NCBI RefSeq assembly: GCF_001469875.2
Contig: NZ_LOPW02000004.1
Location: 186,001 to 250,000, forward strand
Length of the DNA stretch: 64,000 nt
Direction: 5' to 3'
Origin: Haloferax marisrubri
Lineage (GTDB): Archaea > Halobacteriota > Halobacteria > Halobacteriales > Haloferacaceae
The position numbers were made by a program, and so were the translations under genes. The notes below the pieces were generated by a model. It worked only from the letters and a program-made list of their open reading frames with translations. It did not search any database and was not told where the DNA came from. Positions 1 to 7,809 of the stretch are shown piece by piece; the first letter of the stretch is position 1, and each line of letters starts with the position of its first letter.

Positions 1-279
1 TTCACCACCGCGGGTATCGGCCTCCTCGCCGACATCCCCATCCTGATGGTGCTTCTCAACACCGCCGGCATCAGCTACCGGATGATGCGGAAGCGCTGGC
101 GCGAGGTCACGGTGTTCATCCTCGCCATCTCGGCGGTGTTCACCCCCGCGAGCATCACGACGATGTTCATGGTGACGCTCCCCCTGATGGCCGCCTACGG
201 CGTCGGTCTCGGCATCCTGTTCGTGCTGACGGTCGGCGGCCGGCGCGACCTCTCGCCCGCCCGCGGCGCGGCGGAGTGA
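1..279 (+). CDS. tatC: Sec-independent protein translocase TatC, C-terminal part (cut by window edge)
   Basis: Only the last 92 residues are inside the window; the reading frame is open from base 1. TatC is the polytopic membrane receptor that binds twin-arginine signal peptides of folded exported proteins. The visible part holds about three hydrophobic segments and the TatC-like stretch 'VFILAISAVFTPASITTMF', in which a helix breaks at a proline before the last transmembrane helices, ending in a short basic/acidic tail. Haloarchaea have two TatC types, one being a long fused form; which this is cannot be told without the N-terminus. Identity as TatC is likely from the helix pattern and motif. 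Confidence 0.8.
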   Translation, partial: FTTAGIGLLADIPILMVLLNTAGISYRMMRKRWREVTVFILAISAVFTPASITTMFMVTLPLMAAYGVGLGILFVLTVGGRRDLSPARGAAE

Positions 280-358
280 GCGCGGGTCGCCCGCGACCGA
301 GAGACGGCTCGCCGACGGGAAGACGCGCCAAATATCGCCGCTGAGACCGTTGAAAAGG

Positions 359-366
359 CGTTAAGT
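359..366 (+). promoter_or_regulatory. TATA-like promoter element of the RHH-transporter operon
   Basis: 'CGTTAAGT' lies centred about 26 nt before the ATG at 389, the spacing expected for a leaderless haloarchaeal transcript. It directly abuts the perfect palindrome at 367-380. Confidence 0.6.
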
Positions 367-380
367 ATTCTCATGAGAAT
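367..380. promoter_or_regulatory. 14-bp perfect palindrome, probable operator
   Basis: ATTCTCATGAGAAT is its own reverse complement. It sits between the TATA-like element (359-366) and the start codon (389) of a ribbon-helix-helix gene, where a bound protein would block transcription initiation. RHH proteins bind short palindromes as dimers, so autoregulation is the natural reading. This is inferred from position and symmetry only. Confidence 0.6.
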
Positions 381-388
381 CGCAGGGT

Positions 389-565
389 ATGGCCAAGATA
401 AGCGTCGAGATTCCCGACGAACTGCTCGCTGACTTAGACGAGCACGTCGGCGACGACAAGAAGTTCGTGAACCGGAGCGATGCGGTTCGGGCGTCCATCC
501 GGAAGACGCTCGACATCCTCGACGAGATAGACGACCGACACAACCGCCTCGTCGAAGATGAGTGA
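389..565 (+). CDS. CopG-type ribbon-helix-helix DNA-binding protein
   Basis: 58 residues. The N-terminal 'KISVEIPDELLADLDEHV' is a typical RHH beta-strand plus first helix (alternating strand, then amphipathic helix). It is followed by a loop 'KKFVNRSDAVRASIRK' matching the second helix with the N/S-R-S-x-A/V-x-R signature. Such proteins dimerise and insert a paired strand into the DNA major groove. The stop codon lies inside the next gene (8-nt overlap, 558-565), so it is co-translated with a membrane transporter. A palindrome directly downstream of its TATA element suggests autorepression. The regulated signal is unknown; by context it could be preQ0/queuosine-related. Confidence 0.85.
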   Translation: MAKISVEIPDELLADLDEHVGDDKKFVNRSDAVRASIRKTLDILDEIDDRHNRLVEDE

Positions 566-1274
566 GGGGCGGTCGGCCGTCGGGCAGGTCGCCCTCGTCG
601 GCCTGTTCGTCACCGCGCTGACGACGGCGCAGTTGACGGCGTCGAAGCTCCTGTCGATTCCCCTGCCGGCCGCGATAGGCGAACTCCCGTTCGTCGGTGC
701 GGCCATCCTCATGCCGGGGGCGGCGCTGGCGTACGCGCTCACCTTCTTCGCGTCCGACTGCTACTCCGAACTGTACGGCCGCCGGGCGGCGCAGATTATG
801 GTGAACGTCGGCTTCGCCATGAACTTCGTCCTCCTCGGCCTCGTCTGGAGTACCATCGCCGCGCCGGCCGCGAACCCCGAGTTCGCCGCGCAGTTCGCCA
901 CGGTGCTCTCGTCGGGGACGAACATCGTCGCCGGGAGCCTGCTGGCGTACCTCGTGAGTCAGAACTGGGACGTCATCGTCTTCCACGGCATCCGCGACAT
1001 GACGGACGGCTCGTTCCTCTGGCTCCGCAACATCGTCTCGACGGCGACGAGTCAGGCCATCGACACGGTCATCTTCGTCGGCGTCGCGTTCTACGTCGCG
1101 CCGACGGTCCTCGGCATCGGAGACGTGCTCCCGTGGAACGTCCTCGTCGGCCTCGCCATCGGCCAGTACCTCCTGAAACTCCTCATCGCAGTCGTGGACA
1201 CCCCGTTCGTCTACGGGGTCGTCGCGCTCCTGCGCGACGACGAGTCCTCGACCGACGGCTGGGTCGCGGACTGA
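558..1274 (+). CDS. Queuosine/preQ0 precursor transporter, YhhQ (VUT) family
   Basis: 238 residues with about six hydrophobic segments. Family marks are 'ASDCYSELYGRRAAQ' near residues 65-79 and 'VDTPFVYGVVALL' at the C-terminal end, both typical of YhhQ/QPTR transporters. In bacteria these import preQ0/preQ1 for queuosine. Archaea use preQ0 as precursor of archaeosine at tRNA position 15, so uptake or salvage of preQ0 is the probable job. The ATG overlaps the end of the RHH regulator gene, giving an operon under the palindrome-bearing promoter. Family call is strong; substrate is inferred. Confidence 0.87.
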   Translation: MSEGRSAVGQVALVGLFVTALTTAQLTASKLLSIPLPAAIGELPFVGAAILMPGAALAYALTFFASDCYSELYGRRAAQIMVNVGFAMNFVLLGLVWSTIAAPAANPEFAAQFATVLSSGTNIVAGSLLAYLVSQNWDVIVFHGIRDMTDGSFLWLRNIVSTATSQAIDTVIFVGVAFYVAPTVLGIGDVLPWNVLVGLAIGQYLLKLLIAVVDTPFVYGVVALLRDDESSTDGWVAD

Positions 1275-1330
1275 AACGCCGCCCGGACCGACGGACGGCT
1301 TATCTCTTTTGGTAGCATACCACACGATGT

Positions 1331-1507
1331 ATGGCTGACGAGCACCGCCACAGGCTCACTGAGCGAGACGCGATGGAGATGGGGGTTCGCTGTCCCAACT
1401 GCGGGACCTACACGTCGTTCGGCGACATCCTCGCCACCGGGGCCTGCCGCGGCGGGTGGAAGGGGTGTCGGACGGGGCTTCGACTCGACCTCGTGGTGTA
1501 CGACTGA
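1331..1507 (+). CDS. Small zinc-finger-like protein (58 aa)
   Basis: 58 residues with 'VRCPNCGTYTSFGD' (CPxCG half) and a second cysteine pair spaced further apart (ACRGGWKGC), enough for a single zinc site. Haloarchaea encode many such one-domain CPxCG proteins, some of which affect growth or motility, but most are uncharacterised. It follows the YhhQ-type transporter in the same direction with a 56-nt gap that includes 'ATCTCTTTTGGTAGCATAC', which could hold its own weak promoter. Too short for reliable family assignment. Confidence 0.7.
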   Translation: MADEHRHRLTERDAMEMGVRCPNCGTYTSFGDILATGACRGGWKGCRTGLRLDLVVYD

Positions 1508-1539
1508 GAACAGACGGCGGGTCGGACGGGCAACGCGGC

Positions 1540-1941
1540 TCAGACGACCGCGTCGGCGTCCGACGAGTCGTTCAGGTAGAGGTACGCCGCCGCGACGGCG
1601 AAGACGGCCTCGCCGCCCTTCGAGAGCATCGCCATCTCGCTGACCCGCCCGCTCATGACGACCCACGCCACGATTTGAGCGAGCGCGAACGCGATGGCGA
1701 CGAGGTAGAACTCGCGCCGCCAGAACCTGCTCAGGTAGACGGCGATGCCCGCGAGGAAACCGACGCCCGCGAGGACGAACAGTATCGCCTGCGTCTGGTC
1801 GAACTGGAGCAACATCGGGGCCATCGACAGGTGGACGTACGTCGAGGCCAGCGCCCCGACGATGGCGACGTACGGAGCGATTCCCGAGGGAAGGCCGGTG
1901 AACAACGGTCGCGACTCGGCGGTCGTGGTGTCTGCTGACAT
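1540..1941 (-). CDS. Conserved four-TM membrane protein, function unknown
   Basis: 133 residues. A soluble, Ser/Thr-rich start of about 20 residues is followed by four hydrophobic stretches (about 22-42, 52-68, 76-93 and 103-121) with short basic loops such as 'SRFWRREF'. No catalytic or binding motif is visible. It is a lone gene convergent with the small zinc-finger gene on its left and transcribed in the same direction as RlmE but separated from it. The AT-rich stretch near 1968-1985 upstream can serve as promoter. I do not recognise a function. Confidence 0.75.
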   Translation of the reverse strand: MSADTTTAESRPLFTGLPSGIAPYVAIVGALASTYVHLSMAPMLLQFDQTQAILFVLAGVGFLAGIAVYLSRFWRREFYLVAIAFALAQIVAWVVMSGRVSEMAMLSKGGEAVFAVAAAYLYLNDSSDADAVV

Positions 1942-2060
1942 GGGGACTCAGCAACAACATCGTGTCAACTGATAATAATGCTTGCCCGAAGTTAGGCACA
2001 AATTCCGCGGAGAACGAGGCACGGTGACGCGGGAGTCGAAACTGCGGGAACCCGGCGCGC

Positions 2061-2834
2061 TCAGTCGTCGATTGGCTCGGCGAAGGCGAACCGCGGTTTC
2101 ACGTCGGTGACGCGGACCGTCGGGGTGTCGCCCGCCTCAGTACCGGAGACGAACAGCGTGAAGTCCTCGACCTTGGCGATGCCGTCGCCCTCGCTTCCGA
2201 CGTCGACGATTTCCACGTCGAGTTCGTCGCCCTTCCGAACCGGCGCGGTGAGGAAGTGCTTCCCGACGAGGTACTGCTCGGAGGAGCTGTCGCGCGAGGC
2301 GTCGGGGCGCATCGACCGGACGTACTGGAACTCCCGTTCCATGTCGGCGCGGAGGTCCGCGACGTCCGGGCCGTCGAACACCTTCACGGCGAAGTCGCCG
2401 CCGGTCGCCAACAGTTCCTGTGCGACCTCGAACGCCTGTCGGGCGAGGTAGACAGAGCGGGCGTGGTCCAGCGAGTACTCGCCGGTCATGTTCGGCGCCA
2501 TGTCGGAGACGACGGCGTCGGCCCCGCGCTCGCCGATGACGGCCGTTAGCTCTTCTTTCGTCTCGTCTTCGGTCATGTCGCCGCGAATCGTCTGGACGTT
2601 GTCGCGGTCGATACCGCGGATTCGCTGGAGGTCGACGCCGACGACCTTGCCGTGGTCGCCGACCGCCTCGGAGGCGACCTGCAGCCACCCGCCGGGGGCG
2701 GCACCGAGGTCGACGACGGTGTTGCCGGGGCCGAACAGGCCCGCGTCCCCGTCGAGTTGTTTCAGCTTGTAGGCCGAGCGGGCGCGGTAGCCCTCCTGTT
2801 TGGCCTTGTTGTAGTAGTGGTCCTTGCGCGCCAT
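2061..2834 (-). CDS. rlmE: 23S rRNA (uridine-2'-O-)-methyltransferase RlmE/FtsJ with TRAM domain
   Basis: 257 residues. Uses SAM to 2'-O-methylate a uridine in the A-loop of 23S rRNA. The Rossmann SAM-binding motif 'VVDLGAAPGGW' is at 40-50. The K-D-K-E catalytic set is visible as K23/K25 in 'SAYKLKQL', D111 in 'VVSDMAPN', K151 in 'FAVKVFDG' and E186 in 'SSEQYLVG'. Residues about 198-255 form a TRAM beta-barrel ('GDELDVEIVDVGSEGDGIA'), an RNA-binding addition typical of haloarchaeal RlmE and absent from the short bacterial enzyme. Starts at an ATG with no in-frame competitor close by; transcribed alone. Confidence 0.95.
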   Translation of the reverse strand: MARKDHYYNKAKQEGYRARSAYKLKQLDGDAGLFGPGNTVVDLGAAPGGWLQVASEAVGDHGKVVGVDLQRIRGIDRDNVQTIRGDMTEDETKEELTAVIGERGADAVVSDMAPNMTGEYSLDHARSVYLARQAFEVAQELLATGGDFAVKVFDGPDVADLRADMEREFQYVRSMRPDASRDSSSEQYLVGKHFLTAPVRKGDELDVEIVDVGSEGDGIAKVEDFTLFVSGTEAGDTPTVRVTDVKPRFAFAEPIDD

Positions 2835-2943
2835 GGTCTTGGCATCAGTAGCGTATCAGGCCGTATACCGGCTTCGGCTTGCGCCGTGAATCGTGCGGAA
2901 CCGTGCCACGTCACGGGAGCCACGGGCGTCAAGACGGCCGAAC

Positions 2944-3393
2944 TCAGTCGTCGCCGACGAGTTCGTCGAACAGCGCCGAGACCCGTCCCTCGATGTCGTC
3001 GCGAATCGACCGAACCGCATCGAGGTCCTGTCCGTCTGGGTCGTCGAGGTCCCAGTCGCGGGCGTCGCCCCGCCACGTCATCGGGCAGATACCCTCGGCC
3101 GAACACCCCATCGTGACGACGATGTCCACGCCCATAATCTCGTCTTGGCCGATTGCGCGGGGCGTCTCGTCGGCGAGGTCGAACCCCTCCTCACCCATGA
3201 CCTCGACGACCTCGTCGTGGACGTGGTCGGCGGGGTCGGTGCCGCCGGTGACGACCTCGATTCGGTCGCCGACGCCGCGCTCGTCGCGCTCCCGGCGGGC
3301 GAAGGCCGTCGCCATCTGGCTCCGGCCGGCGTTCTGGACGCAGACGAAGGCGACGCGGGTCGGAGTCGCGTCGGCGTCGGCGGCGTCGCTCAT
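2944..3393 (-). CDS. Low-molecular-weight phosphatase / ArsC-type arsenate reductase
   Basis: 149 residues. The P-loop 'CVQNAGRSQMA' gives nucleophile C18, R24 and S25 of the C-x5-R-S motif shared by LMW tyrosine phosphatases and thioredoxin-coupled arsenate reductases. C97 and C103 ('MGCSAEGIC') and 'DWDLDDPDG' match the arsenate reductase branch, where extra cysteines relay electrons, so arsenate reduction is more likely than protein dephosphorylation. A 17-codon mini-ORF (3390-3443) precedes it with an ATGA overlap, suggesting coupled translation. No ars operon partners are adjacent. Confidence 0.85.
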   Translation of the reverse strand: MSDAADADATPTRVAFVCVQNAGRSQMATAFARRERDERGVGDRIEVVTGGTDPADHVHDEVVEVMGEEGFDLADETPRAIGQDEIMGVDIVVTMGCSAEGICPMTWRGDARDWDLDDPDGQDLDAVRSIRDDIEGRVSALFDELVGDD

Positions 3394-3443
3394 CTCTCGG
3401 CACCTCGTCGGCGGGCGGCTGGCTTCGTCTCGTCGTTTCCCAT
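3390..3443 (-). CDS. Possible 17-aa leader peptide overlapping the arsenate reductase-like gene
   Basis: An ATG with a TATA-like 'TCAAATAGC' roughly 25 nt upstream opens a frame reading MGNDETKPAARRRGAER, whose TGA overlaps the next gene's ATG (ATGA). The layout fits a leaderless transcript in which this peptide is translated first and the phosphatase is reached by termination-reinitiation. It may instead mark a wrong start choice or be chance; no homology can be judged at this size. Confidence 0.3.
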   Translation of the reverse strand: MGNDETKPAARRRGAER

Positions 3444-3633
3444 GACCAGGAGTTACACAATCAGCTATTTGAGTGCTTTGAAGCCCGAAACGCCCGAAAT
3501 CGGTGGATTAGCTATGTACGAAGATAGTGACAACAACACGCATGGGGAGCCGACGGGAGCGGTGGGGTGCTCGCGGGAGCGCGCACGCGGGAGAGCGTGC
3601 GAACATCATATTGCGGTGAGTCCAAATCAGGAG

Positions 3634-3643
3634 TATTTTTAAG
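3634..3643 (+). promoter_or_regulatory. TATA box of the PCNA gene
   Basis: 'TATTTTTAAG' is centred about 29 nt before the ATG at 3667, consistent with a transcript with almost no leader. Confidence 0.7.
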
Positions 3644-3666
3644 ACCGCTGTCGTACGACGGCACAT

Positions 3667-4410
3667 ATGTTCAAGGCCATCGTGAGCGCCGCGACGCTCC
3701 GGGACGCGCTCGACTCCGTGAGCGTCCTCGTCGACGAGTGTAAGATTCGACTCAACGAGGAGAGTCTCTCCATCCGCGCCGTCGACCCCGCGAACGTCGG
3801 CATGGTGGACCTCACGCTCGACGCGGCGGCGTTCGAGTCCTACGAAGCCGACGGCGGCGTCATCGGCGTCAACCTCTCGCGCCTCGAAGAGGTCGCCGGT
3901 ATGGCGGGCTCGGGCGACCTCATCCACCTCACGCTCGACGAGGAGACGCGCAAGCTCAACATCCGCATCGACGGGCTGTCGTACACGCTCGCGCTCATCG
4001 ACCCCGACTCGATTCGCCAGGAACCCGACATCCCGGACCTCGACCTCGCCGCTGACATCGTCCTCGAAGGCACGCACCTCGACCGCGGTATCAAGGCGGC
4101 CGACATGGTCTCCGACCACATCCGCCTCCGCGTCGACGCCGCCGAAGAGACGTTCCACATCGAAGCCGAAGGCGACACCGACGACGTGGACCTGTCGCTT
4201 CCCCCGACCGACCTCATCAGCATCGCGCCCGGCGCGGCCGACTCGCTGTTCTCGCTCGACTACCTGAAGGACATGAACAAGGCGATTCCGACCGACGCCG
4301 AAGTCACCGTCGAACTCGGCGAGGAGTTCCCGGTCAAGCTTCACTACCAGATCGCAGAAGGGATGGGCACCATCACGTACATGCTCGCCCCGCGCATCCA
4401 GAGCGACTGA
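3667..4410 (+). CDS. pcn: DNA polymerase sliding clamp PCNA
   Basis: 247 residues, normal length for a homotrimeric archaeal clamp. It encircles DNA and tethers DNA polymerases, Fen1, ligase and RNase HII. N-terminal '[19 protein letters not shown]', '[16 protein letters not shown]' and the C-terminal '[18 protein letters not shown]' are classic PCNA segments for the two domains, the interdomain connector region and the C-terminal tail. The surface is strongly acidic, as expected for a halophile. Monocistronic with its own promoter; a convergent histidine kinase gene follows. Confidence 0.97.
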   Translation: MFKAIVSAATLRDALDSVSVLVDECKIRLNEESLSIRAVDPANVGMVDLTLDAAAFESYEADGGVIGVNLSRLEEVAGMAGSGDLIHLTLDEETRKLNIRIDGLSYTLALIDPDSIRQEPDIPDLDLAADIVLEGTHLDRGIKAADMVSDHIRLRVDAAEETFHIEAEGDTDDVDLSLPPTDLISIAPGAADSLFSLDYLKDMNKAIPTDAEVTVELGEEFPVKLHYQIAEGMGTITYMLAPRIQSD

Positions 4411-4475
4411 GCGGACGTTTCGGCCACCGCGTCGTTCACCGACCACCGAGCCGTCCCACTCGCTTCTCTCGATTC

Positions 4476-6236
4476 TCACTCGCCAGCGACGGCGTCGTCC
4501 GACGACTCCTCCCGACACCAGTACGGCAGTCGAACCGTCGCCGTCGTGCCGGTCTCGGAGGCCGCTGAGTCGGCGGTCGCGTCACTCCCACCGACCTCGT
4601 CCCGCTCGCCTCGCACGTCGAAGTTGAGGTGGCCGCCGAGCGCGTCGACCGTCCACCGGACCGCCCAGAGGCCGAGGCCGCTCCCGTGTTGGAGCGGCGA
4701 CTCGCCCCCGGTCTCGACCACGGAGCGCTCGTAGTCGGGGACGCCCGGCCCGTCGTCTTCGACGACGACGACGAGGTCGGCGTCGACCGCGCGGACCGAC
4801 ACGGCGACCGTCGGGTCGTCGCCGCCGTGTTCGAGCGCGTTCTCGACGAGTTCGCGGACGAGGAGCTTCGCCGCCGACTCGCTCCCGGAGACGGACAGCG
4901 ACTCGGGGGCGTCCACCTCGACCGACCCGGCGTCGAACTCCGCGCTGACCTCGGCGACGCAGTCGCGGACGGTCGCGGCGACGTCGAAGCGCCTGCCGCC
5001 GTCGATACCGGCCATGACGCGCTCGACGGACCGGGCCTTCTCGCCGAGCGAGAGGAGCTTGTTCGACCGGGTGCGTATCGTGTCCGTCGGGCCGCGCTGG
5101 TCCGGCGGAAGCCGGTCTGCGAGCATGTCGGCGTAGCCGATGACGACCGTCATGTCGTTCCGGAGGTTGTGCCGGAGGACGCGGTTGAGGACTTCGAGGC
5201 GCTGGCGGCGGCGGACGCGTCCCGTCACGTCGGAGACGGTGACGGTCCGGCCGAGGCGACGGCCGTGCTGGTCCGTGACCGGCGAGAGCGTCACCTCGTA
5301 GGTCCGGCGGCGGCGGTCGACCGTCACGTCCACGAACTGTCGGTCCTCGTCGAGGTCGACGCCCGGAAGTACCGACGACAGCGGGTCGAACGCCGCGGTC
5401 GGGTCGATGTCGAGGAGCGACGAGGCGGTCTCGTTGGCGTCGACGACGCGGTGCTCGCGGTCGACGACGAGAACGCCGACGGCCACGTCGTCGATGGCGG
5501 CGCGGCGGCCGAGTCGCCCCGTCGCCGGCGAGAGACCGAACAGCTGGAATCGATAGAGCGCGTGGCCGAACGTCGCGCCCGTCACGGCGAGCGCGATTGG
5601 CGTGAAGTTCACCATCTGAAGCGGGCCGACGCCGAAGGTGTGGGCGATGTGGGCGACCGTCGGTGCGGTCGAGCCGATGGCGAGCGTCACCGCCTGCTCG
5701 CGGTAGTGCGAGAGCCGCTCGACCAGCATCTCGATGACGAGGACGAGCCCGGTGCCGATGATGACGTAGCCGTACACCGCGTGGAGGTAGTACCACAGGT
5801 TCGGGTCGAACCGCACCGTGGCCGCGCCGAACACCGGGTCGATGTGGTAGTTCGTCCACAGCAAGCCGTGGCTGGGGTTCGTCGCCAGCGCGACGACGGT
5901 GATAGCCGGGAACACGAGGAGTCCGGCGATGAGCCGCCGCGAGAGGAGTTCGCCGCGCCCGGTGTACGAAAGCGAGAACGCGAACCACGTGGGCGCGATG
6001 ACGGCCTGCGCGACGTCGATGGGGATTTGGAACCAAAACCGGAGCGCGGGGTCGAACACCGTGAGCGCGACGCCGTAGGAACCGGCCCACAGCGCCGCCG
6101 AAAACAGGAGGACCGACAGCGCTTTCGAGCCGGGTTCGGTGCCCTCGCGCCAGGCGACGACCGCGATGGAGACGGAGACGAGCGCCGCGACGAGGCAGAG
6201 GACGACCAACGGCGAGACGGCGACGACCGAAGGCAC
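4476..6236 (-). CDS. Sensor histidine kinase with N-terminal 7TM region and PAS domain
   Basis: 586 residues. About seven hydrophobic segments fill residues 1-220, matching the 'histidine kinase N-terminal 7TM' module. A PAS-like domain follows (about 245-340, 'VGVLVVDREHRVVDANETAS'). The phospho-acceptor helix carries 'VLRHNLRNDMTVVIGYADM' near 355, a form of the H-box common in haloarchaeal kinases. The HATPase domain has the N box 'ELVENALEHG', G1 'DDGPGVP' and G2 'GSGLGLWAV'. It probably senses a membrane or extracellular cue; no response regulator is adjacent, as is usual for haloarchaeal orphan kinases. Confidence 0.93.
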   Translation of the reverse strand: MPSVVAVSPLVVLCLVAALVSVSIAVVAWREGTEPGSKALSVLLFSAALWAGSYGVALTVFDPALRFWFQIPIDVAQAVIAPTWFAFSLSYTGRGELLSRRLIAGLLVFPAITVVALATNPSHGLLWTNYHIDPVFGAATVRFDPNLWYYLHAVYGYVIIGTGLVLVIEMLVERLSHYREQAVTLAIGSTAPTVAHIAHTFGVGPLQMVNFTPIALAVTGATFGHALYRFQLFGLSPATGRLGRRAAIDDVAVGVLVVDREHRVVDANETASSLLDIDPTAAFDPLSSVLPGVDLDEDRQFVDVTVDRRRRTYEVTLSPVTDQHGRRLGRTVTVSDVTGRVRRRQRLEVLNRVLRHNLRNDMTVVIGYADMLADRLPPDQRGPTDTIRTRSNKLLSLGEKARSVERVMAGIDGGRRFDVAATVRDCVAEVSAEFDAGSVEVDAPESLSVSGSESAAKLLVRELVENALEHGGDDPTVAVSVRAVDADLVVVVEDDGPGVPDYERSVVETGGESPLQHGSGLGLWAVRWTVDALGGHLNFDVRGERDEVGGSDATADSAASETGTTATVRLPYWCREESSDDAVAGE

Positions 6237-6349
6237 GGGTAGACCTCAGACTCGGCGGTCGTAACACTTGCGGGCCGCGGCGAAATTCGAAGGCGGGGTT
6301 CCGCGTCCCGGTCGCGGGCGACGTGTCGCGGCCGCGACACGCAGGGCAC

Positions 6350-7714
6350 TCAGGGCGCGTCCGCTTCCGCCCGCGGCCGGCGCGCCACGGACGCGAGGAC
6401 GTAGACCACGGGCACGATGAGCGCGGCCCCGACGACGAACGGCGACCAGTACGCGAGGACGTACAGCGCCGCCATCGACGGCGGGCCGAGCGTCCGGCCG
6501 AGGCTCCCCGCGCCCTGCGTGACGCCGAAGGCGTTGCCCTGCTGGTCGGCCGACGCCGACGTGGAGACGAGCGTCGACAGCGAGACGTTCAACATCCCGT
6601 TGCCGAACGACAGCAGCGCCCCGACGAGGAGGAGTGCCACGAGTTCGCGGGTGAGCCACGGCGGCCCGCCGACCGCGGGAAGCACCGCCCCGATGTCGGG
6701 CGAAAAGGGGAGCAACGCGAGCGAGAGCAGAAGTCCGACCGCGCCGACGACAGCCAGTTTCGCCTCCGAGTACCGCCGGGCGAGTCGGCCGACGACGACC
6801 CCCTGATTCAGCGTGCCGAGCAGGCCGATGTAGGTCAGAAACAGCGCCGTCTCCGTCTCGCCGTAGCCGTACACGTCGGCCGCGAAGGGGATGAACATGA
6901 CCTGAATCCCCGAGAAGGCGACCGAGACGACGAAAAAGGAGACGACGAGTCCCCGGAGGTCGTCGTCGGCGAGGGCGGTGCGGAACTGCGAGACGAGCGT
7001 CGTCGCGGGCGTGCCGGCCGGCGCGCGAGTCCGCTCGGGTTCGCGCAGGAAGACGAACGCGAAGCCGAGGCTCACGAGGCTCAACGCCGCCGCGGTGAAA
7101 CTCGGCAGGGAAAAGCGCGTCGCGGGCACGAACGACGGGAGCAGGTCGCGGGCGAGCGCGACCACCGGGTCGGACGCCATCAGCCCGCCGATTGCCGGGC
7201 CGAAGATGAACCCGAGACTGAACGACGCGCCGACGAGGCCGAGCGCCCCGGCCCGGCGCGCCGGCGGCGTGATGTCGGCGATGTACGCCTGCGCCGTGGC
7301 GATGTTGCCGCCCATCGCGCCCGCGAGCATCCGCGAGGCGAACAGCGTCGCCACCGCGAGCGTCGTGCCGAACAGCAGGTCGATTTCGCCGGCGACGCCG
7401 AAGACGGTCCACGCGAGGACGCTCCCGACGAGCGACAGCATGATGACCGGCCGACGGCCACGCTGGTCGGAGATGCGACCGAGGACGGGCGCGAAGAGGA
7501 ACTGCATGAGCGAGTACGACGCCGCCAAGAGACCGATGTACACGTCGCTGACGCCGAAGCTCCGGACGTAGAACGGTAGGATGGGGATGACGACCCCGAA
7601 CCCGAGGAGGTCGATGAAGACGACGGCGATGACGACCGCGAGGGCGCGTCGCGTTCCCCGCGACTCCTCGGGGACCTCGGCGTCGGAAGAGACGGCGGAC
7701 TCGGGGGCACTCAC
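6350..7714 (-). CDS. MFS transporter, drug:H+ antiporter-like
   Basis: 454 residues with twelve predicted membrane helices in two six-helix halves. 'GRISDQRGRRP' in the loop between helices 2 and 3 (about 78-88) is the MFS motif A. 'LGFGVVIPILPFYVRSFG' in helix 1 and 'SLGFIFGPAIGGLMA' in helix 5 (motif C-like, G-x3-GP-x2-GG) are marks of the TetA-like DHA1 antiporters. It likely exports a small lipophilic compound driven by the proton or ion gradient. Substrate cannot be told. A single gene, transcribed on the same strand as the flanking kinase and PriCT-like genes. Confidence 0.92.
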   Translation of the reverse strand: MSAPESAVSSDAEVPEESRGTRRALAVVIAVVFIDLLGFGVVIPILPFYVRSFGVSDVYIGLLAASYSLMQFLFAPVLGRISDQRGRRPVIMLSLVGSVLAWTVFGVAGEIDLLFGTTLAVATLFASRMLAGAMGGNIATAQAYIADITPPARRAGALGLVGASFSLGFIFGPAIGGLMASDPVVALARDLLPSFVPATRFSLPSFTAAALSLVSLGFAFVFLREPERTRAPAGTPATTLVSQFRTALADDDLRGLVVSFFVVSVAFSGIQVMFIPFAADVYGYGETETALFLTYIGLLGTLNQGVVVGRLARRYSEAKLAVVGAVGLLLSLALLPFSPDIGAVLPAVGGPPWLTRELVALLLVGALLSFGNGMLNVSLSTLVSTSASADQQGNAFGVTQGAGSLGRTLGPPSMAALYVLAYWSPFVVGAALIVPVVYVLASVARRPRAEADAP

Positions 7715-7809
7715 GACACTACACAGGTTCGAGAAGCGCCTAACGGTTGCGCCGAGTTAGCGGGAGAATCGAAGGGAACGTCGGGTCGAAGCGTAAACCG
7801 GGTCGGCGC

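Noticed and set aside
195-1325. 376-codon minus-strand frame opposite the transporter gene
   Set aside because: It is Arg/Asp-rich, overlaps well-supported plus-strand genes in antisense, and has no recognised domains; typical shadow of high-GC coding DNA.
3394-3666. Plus-strand 66-codon frame (from about 3442) before the PCNA gene
   Set aside because: Contains a promoter for PCNA at its end and has mixed codon bias and no domain; the minus-strand arrangement with the reductase gene explains the region better.
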